Positions 50,601-59,555 are shown, numbered from the stretch's first letter. The stretch is 64,000 nt of DNA from CAZTQN01 sp964615765 (GCA_964615765.1 CAZTQN010000002.1:1-64000), one strand, 5' to 3'. Translations and numbers: made by a program. The notes: generated by a model from the sequence alone, not told the origin.

Positions 50601-53078
50601 GGGAGAGCCGCGCCGGTTGAACAGCGTGACGACCTGCCCGTTGGGGGCCGTGAGCGTCAGGCGGAGGTCGGCGACGAACGAGTGCTGCACGTTGACGAGC
50701 ACTTCGATCCCGCTGATCTGCCGCCCGTCGGGCACGGAGATGACGCTGGTGATCGTGCCCAGGTCCGGGATCGCCTGCGCCGAGTTGGACGCGGGGATGT
50801 ACGTCGCCGAGTCCGTCGCCGAGGTGACGACCTCGACCGCGAGCCCGAAGGTCCCGGTCGTCTGGCCCGGCGAGCCGGAGCCGGCCGTGTTCGGGTCGTA
50901 CACCGTGTTCGGGAACGAGGACACGCCGATGTAGTACTGACCGGCGGCGGGCACGAAGAACTGGATGCGCCCGTCCAGCCCGTTGAAGTTGTCGTTGGCG
51001 GCGAGCTGGATCCCGCTGGCGTCGAACAGCCGCACGTACGTGTCCAGACGGACGATCCCCGCAAGCGAGCGCGAGGTGACCTGGGCCGAGATGAGCGCCG
51101 GGCCGCTGGCGAAGACGCGGAACAGGTCGACGTCGAGCGTCGGCGTGGCGCCGTCGCCCAGCACCAGTTCGGCGAGCTCAGCCCCGCCCGAGGCGTTGAG
51201 CACCAGGGGCGTCGCCGTCGCGATCGAGTCGTTGGGCTCGAGCACGCCCTGGAAGGCGACGACGCTGAAGTCGTACACCTGGTCGCGACCGCCGGAGACG
51301 GTGCCGTTGAGGAAGTTGCCCTCGCTGTCGCGGACCGCGTCGCCACGGATGATCAGGCGGAACAGGTCACGCGGCAGGCTGCCCCCGGGGATGCCGATGC
51401 GCAGCGTGCGCCGATCGCTCGAGAGCGTGATCTGGCCCTGGTCGAGCGTGAAGGGCGACTCGTTGCCCGCGAAGCCCGACCCGCCGTTGGCCCGCAGCAG
51501 CTCGATCCGCGCGGTGTTGAGCGTGGTCTGCTCGATCGGCTCGCTGAAGTTGACGAGGATCTCGCTGACCAGCGCGGCCTGCGTGCCGGGCGTGATGGTC
51601 CGCACGACCGGCCCGGCGATCTGCGCGTCGGCCACGGCCCGGGCCGCGTTCAGCCGCCCGCCCGTCAGCGTCCGCCCGGAGAGCGACGCGACCGGGTCCA
51701 CCGAGTTGAGCAGCGCGGCCTTGAGCGTCTGGCTGTTGGCGAACGGGTTGGCGGCGGCCATGAGCGCCAGCACGCCCGACGTGTACGGCGCGGCGAACGA
51801 GGTGCCCTGGATAAACGTGTACCCGCCCCCGACGTCCGTCGTCAGGATTCCTTCGCCCGGCGCGCCGAGGTCGACCGTGGTCCGACCGAAGTTGCTGAAG
51901 CCGGACAACTGATCGCGGTTGTTGGTCGCGGCGACGGAGATGATGTCCGGGTTGCTGTAGCTCGCCGGGTAGCCGCGAACGGGCCCGTCGTTGTCGTTGG
52001 ATTCGTTGCCGGCAGAGGCCACCAGCAGCACGCCGCTGGCCGTCAGTTCCTGAATGAGCGCTTCCTCGCCGGAGTCGAACGCGGTATCGCCGTCAAGCGC
52101 GCCGTAGGAGGCGTTGACGGCGATGATGTTCACGCCCTGGGCCCGCAGAGCGATGATGTACTCGTACGCAGAGAAGATCGAGAAGCCGACGGAGGCTTCC
52201 TGGTTGTCCGGGAAGACCTTGACGGGCAGAATCGAGACGTTCCACGACACGCCCGCCACGCCGATCCCGTTGCCGCCGACGGCGCCGATGACACCCGCCA
52301 CCGCCGTCCCGTGCCCCTTGTTGATCGGGTCGGAGGGATCGTTGTCCTGCCCGACGGCCCCGCCGCCGGTCGCGACGGCGGCGAAGTCCCACCCGTTCAC
52401 GTCGTCCGCGAAGCCGTTGTTGTCGTCGTCGATCCCGTTGTTGGGGATCTCGTCCGGGTTGGTCCAGATGTTGGCGGCCAGATCAGGGTGACGAATATCC
52501 ACGCCCGTGTCGAGCACCGCGATCACGATGCGGTCCGAGCCGGTCGTTGTGTCCCATGCGAGTTCAGCGCTGACGTCAGCGCCGGGCAGACCCGTTGTCG
52601 CGGGGGCACCGTCCGTTGACGGCACCGCCTGCCCGATGTTGCGATGGCCCCACTGCTCGCCGTACCGGGCGTCGTTGGGCACCAGCGACGGGGAGTACAG
52701 CCGCTCGGGCTGCACGCCGCGGAGATAGCTGAACTGCGACATCGCGCGGTCCGCCGCGCCTTCCGTGACGGCCCCGACGACCCGCAGGCGGGCGTAGCGG
52801 CCCTGCGGCGTGACGTCGATGCGGTCCACGCCCACGCCCAGGGCCGTGGCAATTTCCGCCGCGCGGGCCGAGGCGACTTGGCGCGACTGCGGCCCGTCGA
52901 ACTGCAGCATCCACGAGTTGGCGATGGCGTTCTGCACCACCCCGCCACGCCAAGCGACCGGCGCCGGCTGGAACAGCCCGTCCCCGGCCAGCAGCTGACG
53001 CGATTCCAGGCCTTCAAACATCACCGGGTTTCCCGACGATGCCTCACGGACGTTTCGGCGAGTGGTGGGTCGACGCAT
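47673..53078 (-). CDS. Giant secreted subtilase with PPC, P-domain and LEPR-XLL-like motif
   Basis: 1801 residues. The N-terminus carries FEGLESRQLLAGD, the LEPR-XLL-like motif of large planctomycete surface proteins. A subtilase domain follows with Asp190 (AVLDTGVD), His256 (GHGTAVAG) and Ser427 (GTSFAAP). Then come an Ig-like sandwich, a PPC-type domain (LEPNDSIATATPL), a proprotein-convertase P-domain (HSFVADLRLTLTAPNG), a second PPC-type region (FELNDTQILATAT) and about 700 residues of beta repeats without a C-terminal anchor. It should be exported and digest external protein. The ATG at 53078 has GGAG 6 nt upstream. Very long antisense frames here are composition artefacts. Confidence 0.88.
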   Translation of the reverse strand: MRRPTTRRNVREASSGNPVMFEGLESRQLLAGDGLFQPAPVAWRGGVVQNAIANSWMLQFDGPQSRQVASARAAEIATALGVGVDRIDVTPQGRYARLRVVGAVTEGAADRAMSQFSYLRGVQPERLYSPSLVPNDARYGEQWGHRNIGQAVPSTDGAPATTGLPGADVSAELAWDTTTGSDRIVIAVLDTGVDIRHPDLAANIWTNPDEIPNNGIDDDNNGFADDVNGWDFAAVATGGGAVGQDNDPSDPINKGHGTAVAGVIGAVGGNGIGVAGVSWNVSILPVKVFPDNQEASVGFSIFSAYEYIIALRAQGVNIIAVNASYGALDGDTAFDSGEEALIQELTASGVLLVASAGNESNDNDGPVRGYPASYSNPDIISVAATNNRDQLSGFSNFGRTTVDLGAPGEGILTTDVGGGYTFIQGTSFAAPYTSGVLALMAAANPFANSQTLKAALLNSVDPVASLSGRTLTGGRLNAARAVADAQIAGPVVRTITPGTQAALVSEILVNFSEPIEQTTLNTARIELLRANGGSGFAGNESPFTLDQGQITLSSDRRTLRIGIPGGSLPRDLFRLIIRGDAVRDSEGNFLNGTVSGGRDQVYDFSVVAFQGVLEPNDSIATATPLVLNASGGAELAELVLGDGATPTLDVDLFRVFASGPALISAQVTSRSLAGIVRLDTYVRLFDASGIQLAANDNFNGLDGRIQFFVPAAGQYYIGVSSFPNTVYDPNTAGSGSPGQTTGTFGLAVEVVTSATDSATYIPASNSAQAIPDLGTITSVISVPDGRQISGIEVLVNVQHSFVADLRLTLTAPNGQVVTLFNRRGSPGQNLTNTTFVSGSGASLATGAAPFTGRFRAEEALDQLLGRSAAGNWTLTVVDNRPLDAGTLTAWTLTFNLTNNAFGVFELNDTQILATATNIENTGTRTFTAAIGDGAFGLRDVDLYRLTAGAGTTLSVSLATTNTTGPLRTILRLFDAQGNEVRADRRKAVNTNAINFVVVSAGTYYVGVSGGFTGGTVADVGNDNYVLTSAGSGRSTDATGEYSVTITVSGGVSEGSQTIAGDALSLTLNQAGSIGASPDGVTTNGVKLNGTDFFAAGSRLRTFFGAALDGFVFRNTGDRSQVDVPVSIASESDAFNRRLVVSGLYRSLAIRRTFSFGVGDRFAAVDVSLTNTASSPINDLAWLEGLNADPGLVSSGGSTSTLNNVRNLGVGATPKLATSTLGTSGLTLALAAAPSTRYTVTPSFAQSDSVRDPLAVVLNPSDPDPSNADVGSVGDQDMLMAFNIGSLGPGQTASLRFFLLAGETPGAVNTQFSTLIGGTGTGHLVADPKALSLTPESLPFVSYYPEGFANSRASTFLPIVNSQPDGARVVVIARYENTAFAPDVLFDSATDNPTTAGLVPATVRGGVTITNPSLYAGGTAERVAGTFAGRAGVRKDTPFALEIRSSLPVGATMSHYDFNVSTGQSFVSQTSAVWTFAEGQKGPGINDFVVFYNPSGSTIKVSMTVIPENGGTPFTTLSLIGPQRRGGWSIASFTDAQIPQGRFGIRIDADLPIVAAITHFNSNDRSGYSTLGLAGLGATAGATGQGQVGLTASAERVAIFNPGTQSSNVTVTFNFSNASSYRRSIVAPAQRLVQIDVASLPGFPRGQPYGVTYTANRPVTVSLPNQTSIGSSGQTLTGTAWTQWVFGEGFRPLGQTRNAEFLRVYNPGATESTVEIQLSFNDGTSETFRRTVPSRTTANYNLFDFVTGTRATSGTVAGVGTFFGTRVTSATPVVAFVQHFDAFLQGGFGMLGTPLGTSAAIV

Positions 53079-53244
53079 CGCAGGCTCCGCGCAAGAAGGT
53101 CTCTCCCACGCCGGGCTCGTGCTCGCCGCCGGCTTCCCGATGGCCGACGCGCACACGGACCCGGCGAGGGTCTGGTCGTGGGTCGCAACGATAGTCCTCT
53201 ACGTACCCACCCTGACAACCCGGCTCGCCCCAACAAACATTCTC

Positions 53245-54567
53245 TCACCGATCGGACGGCGTGTGACCGGTCCGCCCGACCAGCTCGCGGAGCAGGGCCG
53301 CGTGCCGGGCGGTCGCCCCCTGCTGGGCCCGGATGCACGCCCGACCGGCTGCCCCCAGCCGAGCCCGCTCCGCCGGGTCGTCCAGCAGCCGGCGCAGCAC
53401 CGCGCCAAGATCCCCCGCCCCGGCCCGCACGATCGCCCCGGCGGACTCCAGCGTTCCCACCGCCGTCTGAAAGTTGGCCACGTTCGGCCCGACCACCGTC
53501 GCCTTGCCCAGCGCCACAGGCTCGATGGGGTCCGACCCGCCCAGATCCGCGGCGAACGTGCGCCCGATGATGGCCACGTCCGCCAGCGCGTACGCCAGGC
53601 GCAGTTCGCCGATGGAATCCAGCAGGAACCGATCTTTCCCGGCGGCCGACGCTGCCTCCCCGCTTGCCGACCGGCGCACGCACCGATTCGCCCCGCCCAG
53701 GGCGGCGAACGCCGCGTCGAAATGTTCCGGCTTGCGCGGCGCGCACACCAACTGCACCCCGGGCGGGCACGCCGCAGCGATCAGCGCCTCCTCACTCCCC
53801 ACCCCGCCCGCCTCGCCGGGCTCCATCGGCGCCGTCGACCCGGCGACGACCACCGGCTTGGAGCGGTCGATCCCCAGAGCGCGGGCCAGGTCCGCCGCGC
53901 CCGCCACCTCGACCCCCGACTCCACCACCTCCATCGAGTCCCATTTCATGCTGCCCGTCACGCGGCAGCGGTCGGTGGGCACGCCCATGGCCACAAAGCG
54001 CTGGGCGTAGTCGTCGTCCTGCACCGCCGCGATAGCGAGGCTCGCGAACGTGGACCGCAGCACGCTCCGCGCTCGGACATACCCGCGGAACGACCGGGCC
54101 GACAATCGCCCGTTGATGACCGCGACCGGGATCCCCCTCGTGCGGCAGGCCCGGATGAAGTTCGGCCAGATCTCCAGTTCCACCAGGGCCACCGCGTCCG
54201 GCTCAACCGCATCCAGAAACCGGCGGACGGCGCCGGAGAAGTCCAGCGGATACCGCACGACCCACACGCCGGGCATTGCGCCGAACAAGGCCCGGGCCCG
54301 GGCGATGCCCGTGTCCGTCCCGACCGACACCACGACCTGCACATCCGCCGCCCCGCCCGCGCCCGCCAGCATGGGCACAAGAGCGCGCAGGGTGTTGACC
54401 TCGCCGACGGAGACGGCGTGAATCAGGACGCGTTTGACTGCTTGTGGGCGTTTGGGGAGGGGCGGGGTGTGCCCGAAGCGTTCGCGCCATCCCCCCCGCG
54501 TCTTCCGCGCCCACCACGGGGCCGTCACGAGCGCCGCCGGCACGTACACCGCATCCAGCAGGTTCAT
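53245..54567 (-). CDS. waaA: 3-deoxy-D-manno-octulosonic acid transferase
   Basis: 440 residues. It attaches Kdo to lipid A on the inner membrane. GGWRERFGHTP, HAVSVGEVNTLRALVP, LVELEIWPNFIRAC, VINGRLSARSFRGY and DPIEPVALGKATVVGP are KdtA/WaaA motifs. It partners functionally with kdsA (5268-6137). The gene starts 60 nt after tRNA-Val on the same strand and may be cotranscribed with it. Confidence 0.95.
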   Translation of the reverse strand: MNLLDAVYVPAALVTAPWWARKTRGGWRERFGHTPPLPKRPQAVKRVLIHAVSVGEVNTLRALVPMLAGAGGAADVQVVVSVGTDTGIARARALFGAMPGVWVVRYPLDFSGAVRRFLDAVEPDAVALVELEIWPNFIRACRTRGIPVAVINGRLSARSFRGYVRARSVLRSTFASLAIAAVQDDDYAQRFVAMGVPTDRCRVTGSMKWDSMEVVESGVEVAGAADLARALGIDRSKPVVVAGSTAPMEPGEAGGVGSEEALIAAACPPGVQLVCAPRKPEHFDAAFAALGGANRCVRRSASGEAASAAGKDRFLLDSIGELRLAYALADVAIIGRTFAADLGGSDPIEPVALGKATVVGPNVANFQTAVGTLESAGAIVRAGAGDLGAVLRRLLDDPAERARLGAAGRACIRAQQGATARHAALLRELVGRTGHTPSDR

Positions 54568-54626
54568 GCGTGCTGCGCCGCTCCGACCGCCCCCACCCCA
54601 CCCCCCCTGTCGCCGATCCTTTGAAA

Positions 54627-54700
54627 TGGGCAGGCGGGGATTCGAACCCCGGACCCTTCGCCTGTAACGCGAATGCTCTAGCCGACTGAGCTACCCGCCC
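54627..54700 (-). tRNA. tRNA-Val (anticodon TAC)
   Basis: 74 nt on the minus strand: acceptor GGGCGGG with CCTGCCC (one G-T pair), D arm GCTCAGTCGGCTAGAGC, anticodon stem TTCGC/GCGAA with loop GTTACAG giving TAC, T arm CCGGGGTTCGAATCCCCG. G at position 32 is unusual. CCA is not encoded. Confidence 0.92.
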
Positions 54701-54785
54701 GAACGGATCGGAGGTTAGCGGGCCGCGGGTGTGGATGTCGAACGTTCGCCCGCGGCGAGCGAACAACCCGAGCTGACCCCGTCGG

Positions 54786-54791
54786 TACCAT
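54786..54791 (+). promoter_or_regulatory. Predicted -10 element TACCAT of the VKOR-DsbA gene
   Basis: TACCAT ends 10 nt before the ATG at 54802. Confidence 0.45.
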
Positions 54792-54801
54792 CCACCGCCG
54801 C

Positions 54802-56847
54802 ATGGCCAACGTCGCCGCATCCAACCCCGCGCCCGGCCCGACGCGACCCGATCGGCGGCTGCCGCCATGGGCCATGGCGATCGCGGTCGTGTGCGCGTCG
54901 GTCGGGCTGCTCGCCGCCGGCGCGCTGGCGTGGCAGCATCTGACTGGGAGCGCCCTGCCGGGCTGCGGCGGGGTTTCGGGCGCGACCACCGGCACCACGC
55001 TCGACCCGGACGCCGCGCCCAAGTCCGCGTGCGCCACGCTTGAGGCCCACTACCTGGGCAGCCTGGGCGGGATGCGGGTGGCGATCGAATCCGTCCGTGC
55101 GGGCAACCCGATCCCGAAGATCGCGCCCGCGCAGGCCTTCTGGCCAACGAGTTTTCTCGGTGCGGCGTACTTCGCCGCGTTGCTCAGCGGGCTCGTGGTC
55201 GTCGCGCTGCTCGGGAGACGGATCAGCGGGCCGACTCGGGTGCTGATTGTGCTCGGCACGCTGACCAGCGCGGCGTATCTCGCCGTCATCATCATCGACA
55301 AGAAGTTCTGCCAATACTGCATCGCCTCGCACATCGCGAATCTGCTGGTGCTCGCCAGCGTGGAGATCGGACTCATGACAAGCCGCTCGCGTGTTCCCGC
55401 CTCGAACGCTCCGTCTGCCCGCATTCCCGCGTCCAAGCGCGGGGCGTGGATCCCGCTGGTCGCGGGTTTCGCGGCCCTCGCGGGAACGAGCGTGGCCCTG
55501 GGCATGATGGAGGCCGAGCGGGCGGAGCGGCTGCACGCGGCGGCGGACGCGGCCCTGGCGGACTCGATGTCGGAACTGCAGGCGAAGATCGCCGCTGACC
55601 AGGCCGCTGCTGCCCAGCCGGCGGTCGCCGACGCGTGGCCGGCGGGCTTCAAGGCCCGGTGGACCAAGGGTCCCGACAGCGCCCCGGTGCGGATCGTGCT
55701 CATCTCGTCGTACCAGTGTCCGGACTGCAAGCGCGTCGAGGGCGAGGCGTTCCAGCTCATCGACAAGTACAAGGACCAGATCTCGCTGGGCGCGATGCAC
55801 TTCCCGCTCGACTCCAACTGCAACAAGTACGTCAAGGGCACCAGCCCGCACCCCAACTCGTGCTGGGCCGCCCGGGCCGCCGAGACCGCCGGCATGCTGC
55901 AGGGCGCCGACGGGTTCTGGAAGATGCACAAGTGGCTGTTCGAGAAGAACGGCTCGTTCACCAACCAGGAGATCCGCGACGGCGTCAAGTCGCTTGGCTT
56001 CGAGGACGCCACGTTCCTGACGATCATGCAGTCCGAGGCGCCGCTGCGCCTGGTGCAGCAGGACATCGACGTCGGTGAGAAGTTGGGGCTGTACTTCACG
56101 CCGATGGTGTTCATCAACGGCATCGAGCTGCGCGGCTGGGCCGTGCCCGGCGCGCTCATCTCCGCCGTCGACAACCTGATGAAGCAGCCCCCGCCGGCGC
56201 TGACCGCCGCCGTCGACAAGCCGGTGCTGGCCGATCGCAAGTACATCGATGACTGGAAGGTCTCCGCGGTCCGCCAGATCGCCCCGGCCCGTGCCGAGCG
56301 CACCCGCGGCGAGCCCAACGCGCCCGTGCAGATCACGATCTTCGGCGATTACACCGAGCCCAACACCGCGACCGCCAACCAGGCCCTCGCGGCGTGGCTG
56401 ACGAGCGACAAGGCCAAGAACGTGCAGATCTCCTGGCGGCATTTCCCGGGCGACCAGTCCTGCAACCCGAGCCTGCCGCGTACGTTCTTCCCGTCCGGGT
56501 GCATCGCGGCCCGAGCGGCGGAGGCCGCCGGGGCCGTCGGCGGGGCGGAGGCGTACTGGAAAATGCACGACTGGCTGTTCAACCTCAAGGACAAGACGAC
56601 GATCACCGTCGACGAGATCAAGCGCGGCGCGACGACCCTTGGCATCGACGCCGGTAAGCTCGAAGCCGCGATGGATTCCGAGCCGGTCAAGCGGGCCATC
56701 GACATGGACATCGCCGCGGCCCGGGCGGCGGGCGTGACGCAGATCCCCGCGATCTACGTCAACGGCCGCTTCGTGCAGCGCTGGATCCGCGACAACGACG
56801 ACGTCATGGGGCGCATCTACGCCGAGGCGCTGGCTGAGAAGAAGTAA
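54802..56847 (+). CDS. VKOR - DsbA - DsbA-like triple fusion
   Basis: 681 residues. Residues 20-195 are a vitamin K epoxide reductase domain with four helices, the active-site CQYC (170-173) and loop cysteines Cys55 and Cys77. A helix at 217-235 is a fifth span. Residues 285-465 are a DsbA-like thioredoxin domain with CPDC (306-309), cis-Pro (TPMVF, 434) and cysteine pair 340/354. Residues 505-680 are a second copy with EPNT (519-522) where CxxC should be, but cis-Pro (IPAIYV) and the 554/567 cysteines kept. The protein should form disulfides in the periplasm and pass electrons to quinone, with the last domain probably holding substrate. Confidence 0.9.
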   Translation: MANVAASNPAPGPTRPDRRLPPWAMAIAVVCASVGLLAAGALAWQHLTGSALPGCGGVSGATTGTTLDPDAAPKSACATLEAHYLGSLGGMRVAIESVRAGNPIPKIAPAQAFWPTSFLGAAYFAALLSGLVVVALLGRRISGPTRVLIVLGTLTSAAYLAVIIIDKKFCQYCIASHIANLLVLASVEIGLMTSRSRVPASNAPSARIPASKRGAWIPLVAGFAALAGTSVALGMMEAERAERLHAAADAALADSMSELQAKIAADQAAAAQPAVADAWPAGFKARWTKGPDSAPVRIVLISSYQCPDCKRVEGEAFQLIDKYKDQISLGAMHFPLDSNCNKYVKGTSPHPNSCWAARAAETAGMLQGADGFWKMHKWLFEKNGSFTNQEIRDGVKSLGFEDATFLTIMQSEAPLRLVQQDIDVGEKLGLYFTPMVFINGIELRGWAVPGALISAVDNLMKQPPPALTAAVDKPVLADRKYIDDWKVSAVRQIAPARAERTRGEPNAPVQITIFGDYTEPNTATANQALAAWLTSDKAKNVQISWRHFPGDQSCNPSLPRTFFPSGCIAARAAEAAGAVGGAEAYWKMHDWLFNLKDKTTITVDEIKRGATTLGIDAGKLEAAMDSEPVKRAIDMDIAAARAAGVTQIPAIYVNGRFVQRWIRDNDDVMGRIYAEALAEKK

Positions 56848-56860
56848 CCCCGGCGCGCAC

Positions 56861-58363
56861 TCATCGTCGCTCCGCCTTTAGTCGCTCAACGATCTCGCGG
56901 GCTTGCAGGTTCTTCGGGTCAAGCTCGAACGCCCGCTCGTAGCTGGCGATCGCCCGGTCGCGTTCGCCCGCGCGGAGGAACGCCTCGCCAAGGCTGTCGT
57001 GGGCGTTGCCGGACTCGGGAAACGCTTGAACATTCAGGCTCAGAGTCGCGACGGCCGCGGCAACGTCATCCGAGTTCAGAAAGTAGTAACCCAGGCTATT
57101 GATCTGTTCTTGATCGTCGTTGTCTAACGCACGCGACGAACGTACTTGTGAGAACAGCTGCTCCATCGCCCGAGTTCCACCAACTCGGTGGGCGCGTGCA
57201 AGCGCCAGCCCGATCGGCGTCCGGGCCGGAGTCACCGGCTGACGGTACCACGACTGCATCACTGCTTCCGCCAGGCCGGACGCGTCCGCTTCGGTGTCCG
57301 TGTTGTTAAGAACAACGATGGTCAGATCGTCTTCAACGACATTGCGGAGATGCGTTTCAAACCCGCCGAGTCTGCCCGTGTGCTGGACAACCGTTAGATC
57401 GCGCCCGTCAATCGTGCGGGTCTTCACACCGATACCAAGCGCGTAGTTCTGGCGTCGCGGGCGGAGGAACTGCTTGATCCCGTCAGCGCTCATGACGGCG
57501 GTCCCGTGCCACGCCCGTGTCCACCGCACAAGGTCGTCCGCGGTGGAATACAGCCCCGCCGCGCCCGGCAACCACTCGAGGTTCACCCGCACAGCAGGCC
57601 TGAGTACGCCGTCGAACCCGCGCACGTACCCGCTCGCCCGGTACCGCTGCGTTGCGGTCTCCGCGGCCAGACCGGTGTGCGCCATCCCGAGCGGACCAAG
57701 AACGTGCTTGTGCAACAGGGCCTCGTACCGATCACCCCCTGCCCGCTCGATCGCAACCCGCGCAAGCACAAAGCCAACATTGCTGTACGCGAACCTCTCG
57801 CCGGGCGGGAACTCCAACGACCACGCACGGACTTTCTCGAGGAGGATTTCCGCCTTGTAGGCCTGGGTCCGATCGTTCGCGAGTGTCCATATCTCCGCGT
57901 TCGAGGGAACGCCGCCGGTGTGGGAGAGCAGCTGTTCGAGCGTGACGCTCCCGACGGGTGTGCCGAGCAGCTCCGGCACGATTCGGTCCAGACGGTCGGA
58001 CAGCGCGAGCATGCCCTTCTCGGCGAGCGCCACGGCCAGAGCGCCGGTGAACTGCTTGGTTAGCGATCCAATCTCGAAGGTGCTCTCGCGACGAACCGGG
58101 AGGTCCCACTCGACGTTCGCCATGCCGGCACACCGCCAGAAGAGCGCTCTCTCGCCGCGAGCCACGAGCACAACCCCGCTGAACGCCTCGCTGCGAGCAC
58201 GCTCATCGAGCATCTGTCCTAGTTCAGCGGCGACAACGTCCGGCGCGTGCGACGCGGCCAGCCCGCCGCTCGCCTCGGGATCCGCCGCACAACCCGCCAC
58301 AAACCCGGACGGCAACACGCCGATCGCGAACACCGCGATGAACCAAGTCGCGCACCGAGCCAT
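56861..58363 (-). CDS. Beta-lactamase-type serine hydrolase lipoprotein with TPR end
   Basis: 500 residues. Signal and lipobox (LPSGFVAGC) near residue 24, then the class C/penicillin-binding fold with SLTK (nucleophile Ser and Lys), YSN and HTG motifs. The last 100 residues are TPR helices (AHDSLGEAFLRAGERDRAIASYERAF). It is likely a periplasmic peptidase or esterase; antibiotic resistance is not implied. GGAGG precedes the ATG. Codon use is less GC-rich than neighbours. Confidence 0.85.
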   Translation of the reverse strand: MARCATWFIAVFAIGVLPSGFVAGCAADPEASGGLAASHAPDVVAAELGQMLDERARSEAFSGVVLVARGERALFWRCAGMANVEWDLPVRRESTFEIGSLTKQFTGALAVALAEKGMLALSDRLDRIVPELLGTPVGSVTLEQLLSHTGGVPSNAEIWTLANDRTQAYKAEILLEKVRAWSLEFPPGERFAYSNVGFVLARVAIERAGGDRYEALLHKHVLGPLGMAHTGLAAETATQRYRASGYVRGFDGVLRPAVRVNLEWLPGAAGLYSTADDLVRWTRAWHGTAVMSADGIKQFLRPRRQNYALGIGVKTRTIDGRDLTVVQHTGRLGGFETHLRNVVEDDLTIVVLNNTDTEADASGLAEAVMQSWYRQPVTPARTPIGLALARAHRVGGTRAMEQLFSQVRSSRALDNDDQEQINSLGYYFLNSDDVAAAVATLSLNVQAFPESGNAHDSLGEAFLRAGERDRAIASYERAFELDPKNLQAREIVERLKAERR

Positions 58364-58542
58364 GCGAGCCTCCGGGAGGATGGCCCCCGCGAGCCATCCA
58401 GTGCCTCAGTTGTATGAACGCGGGACCCCAAAGGGATTCAGCCAGAAAGACCGCTCGACCCGTCTGCAGAAGCTGTACTTCGAGAATGAAACGGGTCGGT
58501 CGCACGCTTCCCTCCCGCGTCGCACACCGAAAGGGCCGCACG

Positions 58543-59550
58543 CTATTTGGCAGAACTCCCCACCCGCTCCCCAGCCTTCTGCAAGTCCGCCCACACCTTG
58601 GCCCGGTTTTCCTTCGTGTAACTGCGGAGCAGAAACGCCGGGTGGTACGTGGGCATGACCTCGATCGCGCGTGCGCCCTTGGCGACGAGTTCCTCCGGCG
58701 GCTGGTACGTCCACCAGTTGCCGCGGAGCGAGGCCATCGACGCGCTGGTGTTGAGCAGCGTCCGCGACGCGGGCAGGCCGAGGGCGACGATGCACGTCGG
58801 GTCGATGATGGCGATCTGTTCGAACAGGTACGGCGCGCACGCCGCGGCTTCTTCGAACGTGGGCGTCGCGTTGTTGGGCGGGCGCGTCTTGAGGACGTTG
58901 GCGATGTAAACCTCGTGCCGCTTGAGCCCGAGGGCGACGATCATTTTGTCGAGCAGTTGCCCGGCCCTGCCGACGAACGGGCGGCCGACCTTGTCTTCCT
59001 CGGCGCCCGGGGCCTCGCCAACGAACATCAGGCGGGCCTTGGGGTCACCCTCGCCCCAGACGATCGAGTGGTGATCGGTGACAAAGTGCTGGTGCGGGGC
59101 GTCGCGCTCGTAGCGCTCGCGAAGTTCGTCGAGCCGGCGCTGGGCCTCGATGCGGGCGGGGTCGGTGTCGAGGAGCGGGTGGCGGATGAGCGGGGCCACG
59201 CCGCCCGTGGCCGCGTCGGACTCGCCGCCGTCGGCCGGCTTGGCTTCGACGACCGCGGCGGCGGGGGGCGGGCCGGCGGGGCTCACCGACGGGCGGGGTG
59301 TCGGACGGAGCGCCGGGCGATCGGCCGCGCGGACAGACGCCGCTGCCACGGGCGGGGCGGCGTCGACATACGCGGCGGGTGCGACCGGGGTGACCGTGCT
59401 CGCGGGCGTCACCGGGCTGGCGGACGAAACGATCGAGACGCCCGCCGCGGGCTCGCGCAACGCGACCGGGAGCCAGTCAACACCCATCGCCTGCAGGGTG
59501 CGGGCGTGCTGCAAGAGCTCCCGGGCGGACTGCGCGTGTGCGTCGGACAT
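58543..59550 (-). CDS. Uracil-DNA glycosylase, family 4-like, lacking two cluster cysteines
   Basis: 335 residues. The catalytic part (155-325) shows WGEGDPKARLMFVGEAPGAEED, VGRAGQLLDKM, IANVLKTRPPNN and the HPAFLLR motif (303-309) of type 4/5 enzymes, which remove uracil from DNA. Only Cys238 and Cys253 of the four iron-sulfur ligands exist; the usual N-terminal CxxC before the GEG motif is replaced by HQHFVTDHHS. Residues 30-115 are a Pro/Ala/Val linker. The ATG at 59550 is supported by a close TATCGT. Confidence 0.88.
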   Translation of the reverse strand: MSDAHAQSARELLQHARTLQAMGVDWLPVALREPAAGVSIVSSASPVTPASTVTPVAPAAYVDAAPPVAAASVRAADRPALRPTPRPSVSPAGPPPAAAVVEAKPADGGESDAATGGVAPLIRHPLLDTDPARIEAQRRLDELRERYERDAPHQHFVTDHHSIVWGEGDPKARLMFVGEAPGAEEDKVGRPFVGRAGQLLDKMIVALGLKRHEVYIANVLKTRPPNNATPTFEEAAACAPYLFEQIAIIDPTCIVALGLPASRTLLNTSASMASLRGNWWTYQPPEELVAKGARAIEVMPTYHPAFLLRSYTKENRAKVWADLQKAGERVGSSAK

Positions 59551-59555
59551 GCGCG

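Noticed and set aside
47535..52619. 1694-codon open frame on the plus strand opposite the subtilase
   Set aside because: The minus strand encodes an unmistakable subtilase with P-domain. The antisense product is Arg/Gly/Val low complexity, as expected when every third base of the real gene is G or C.
58456..58498. Inverted repeat CGACCCGT/ACGGGTCG between the serine hydrolase and glycosylase genes
   Set aside because: Only 8 bp with a 27-nt spacer and no T run. It could be a weak operator or chance; not enough to call.
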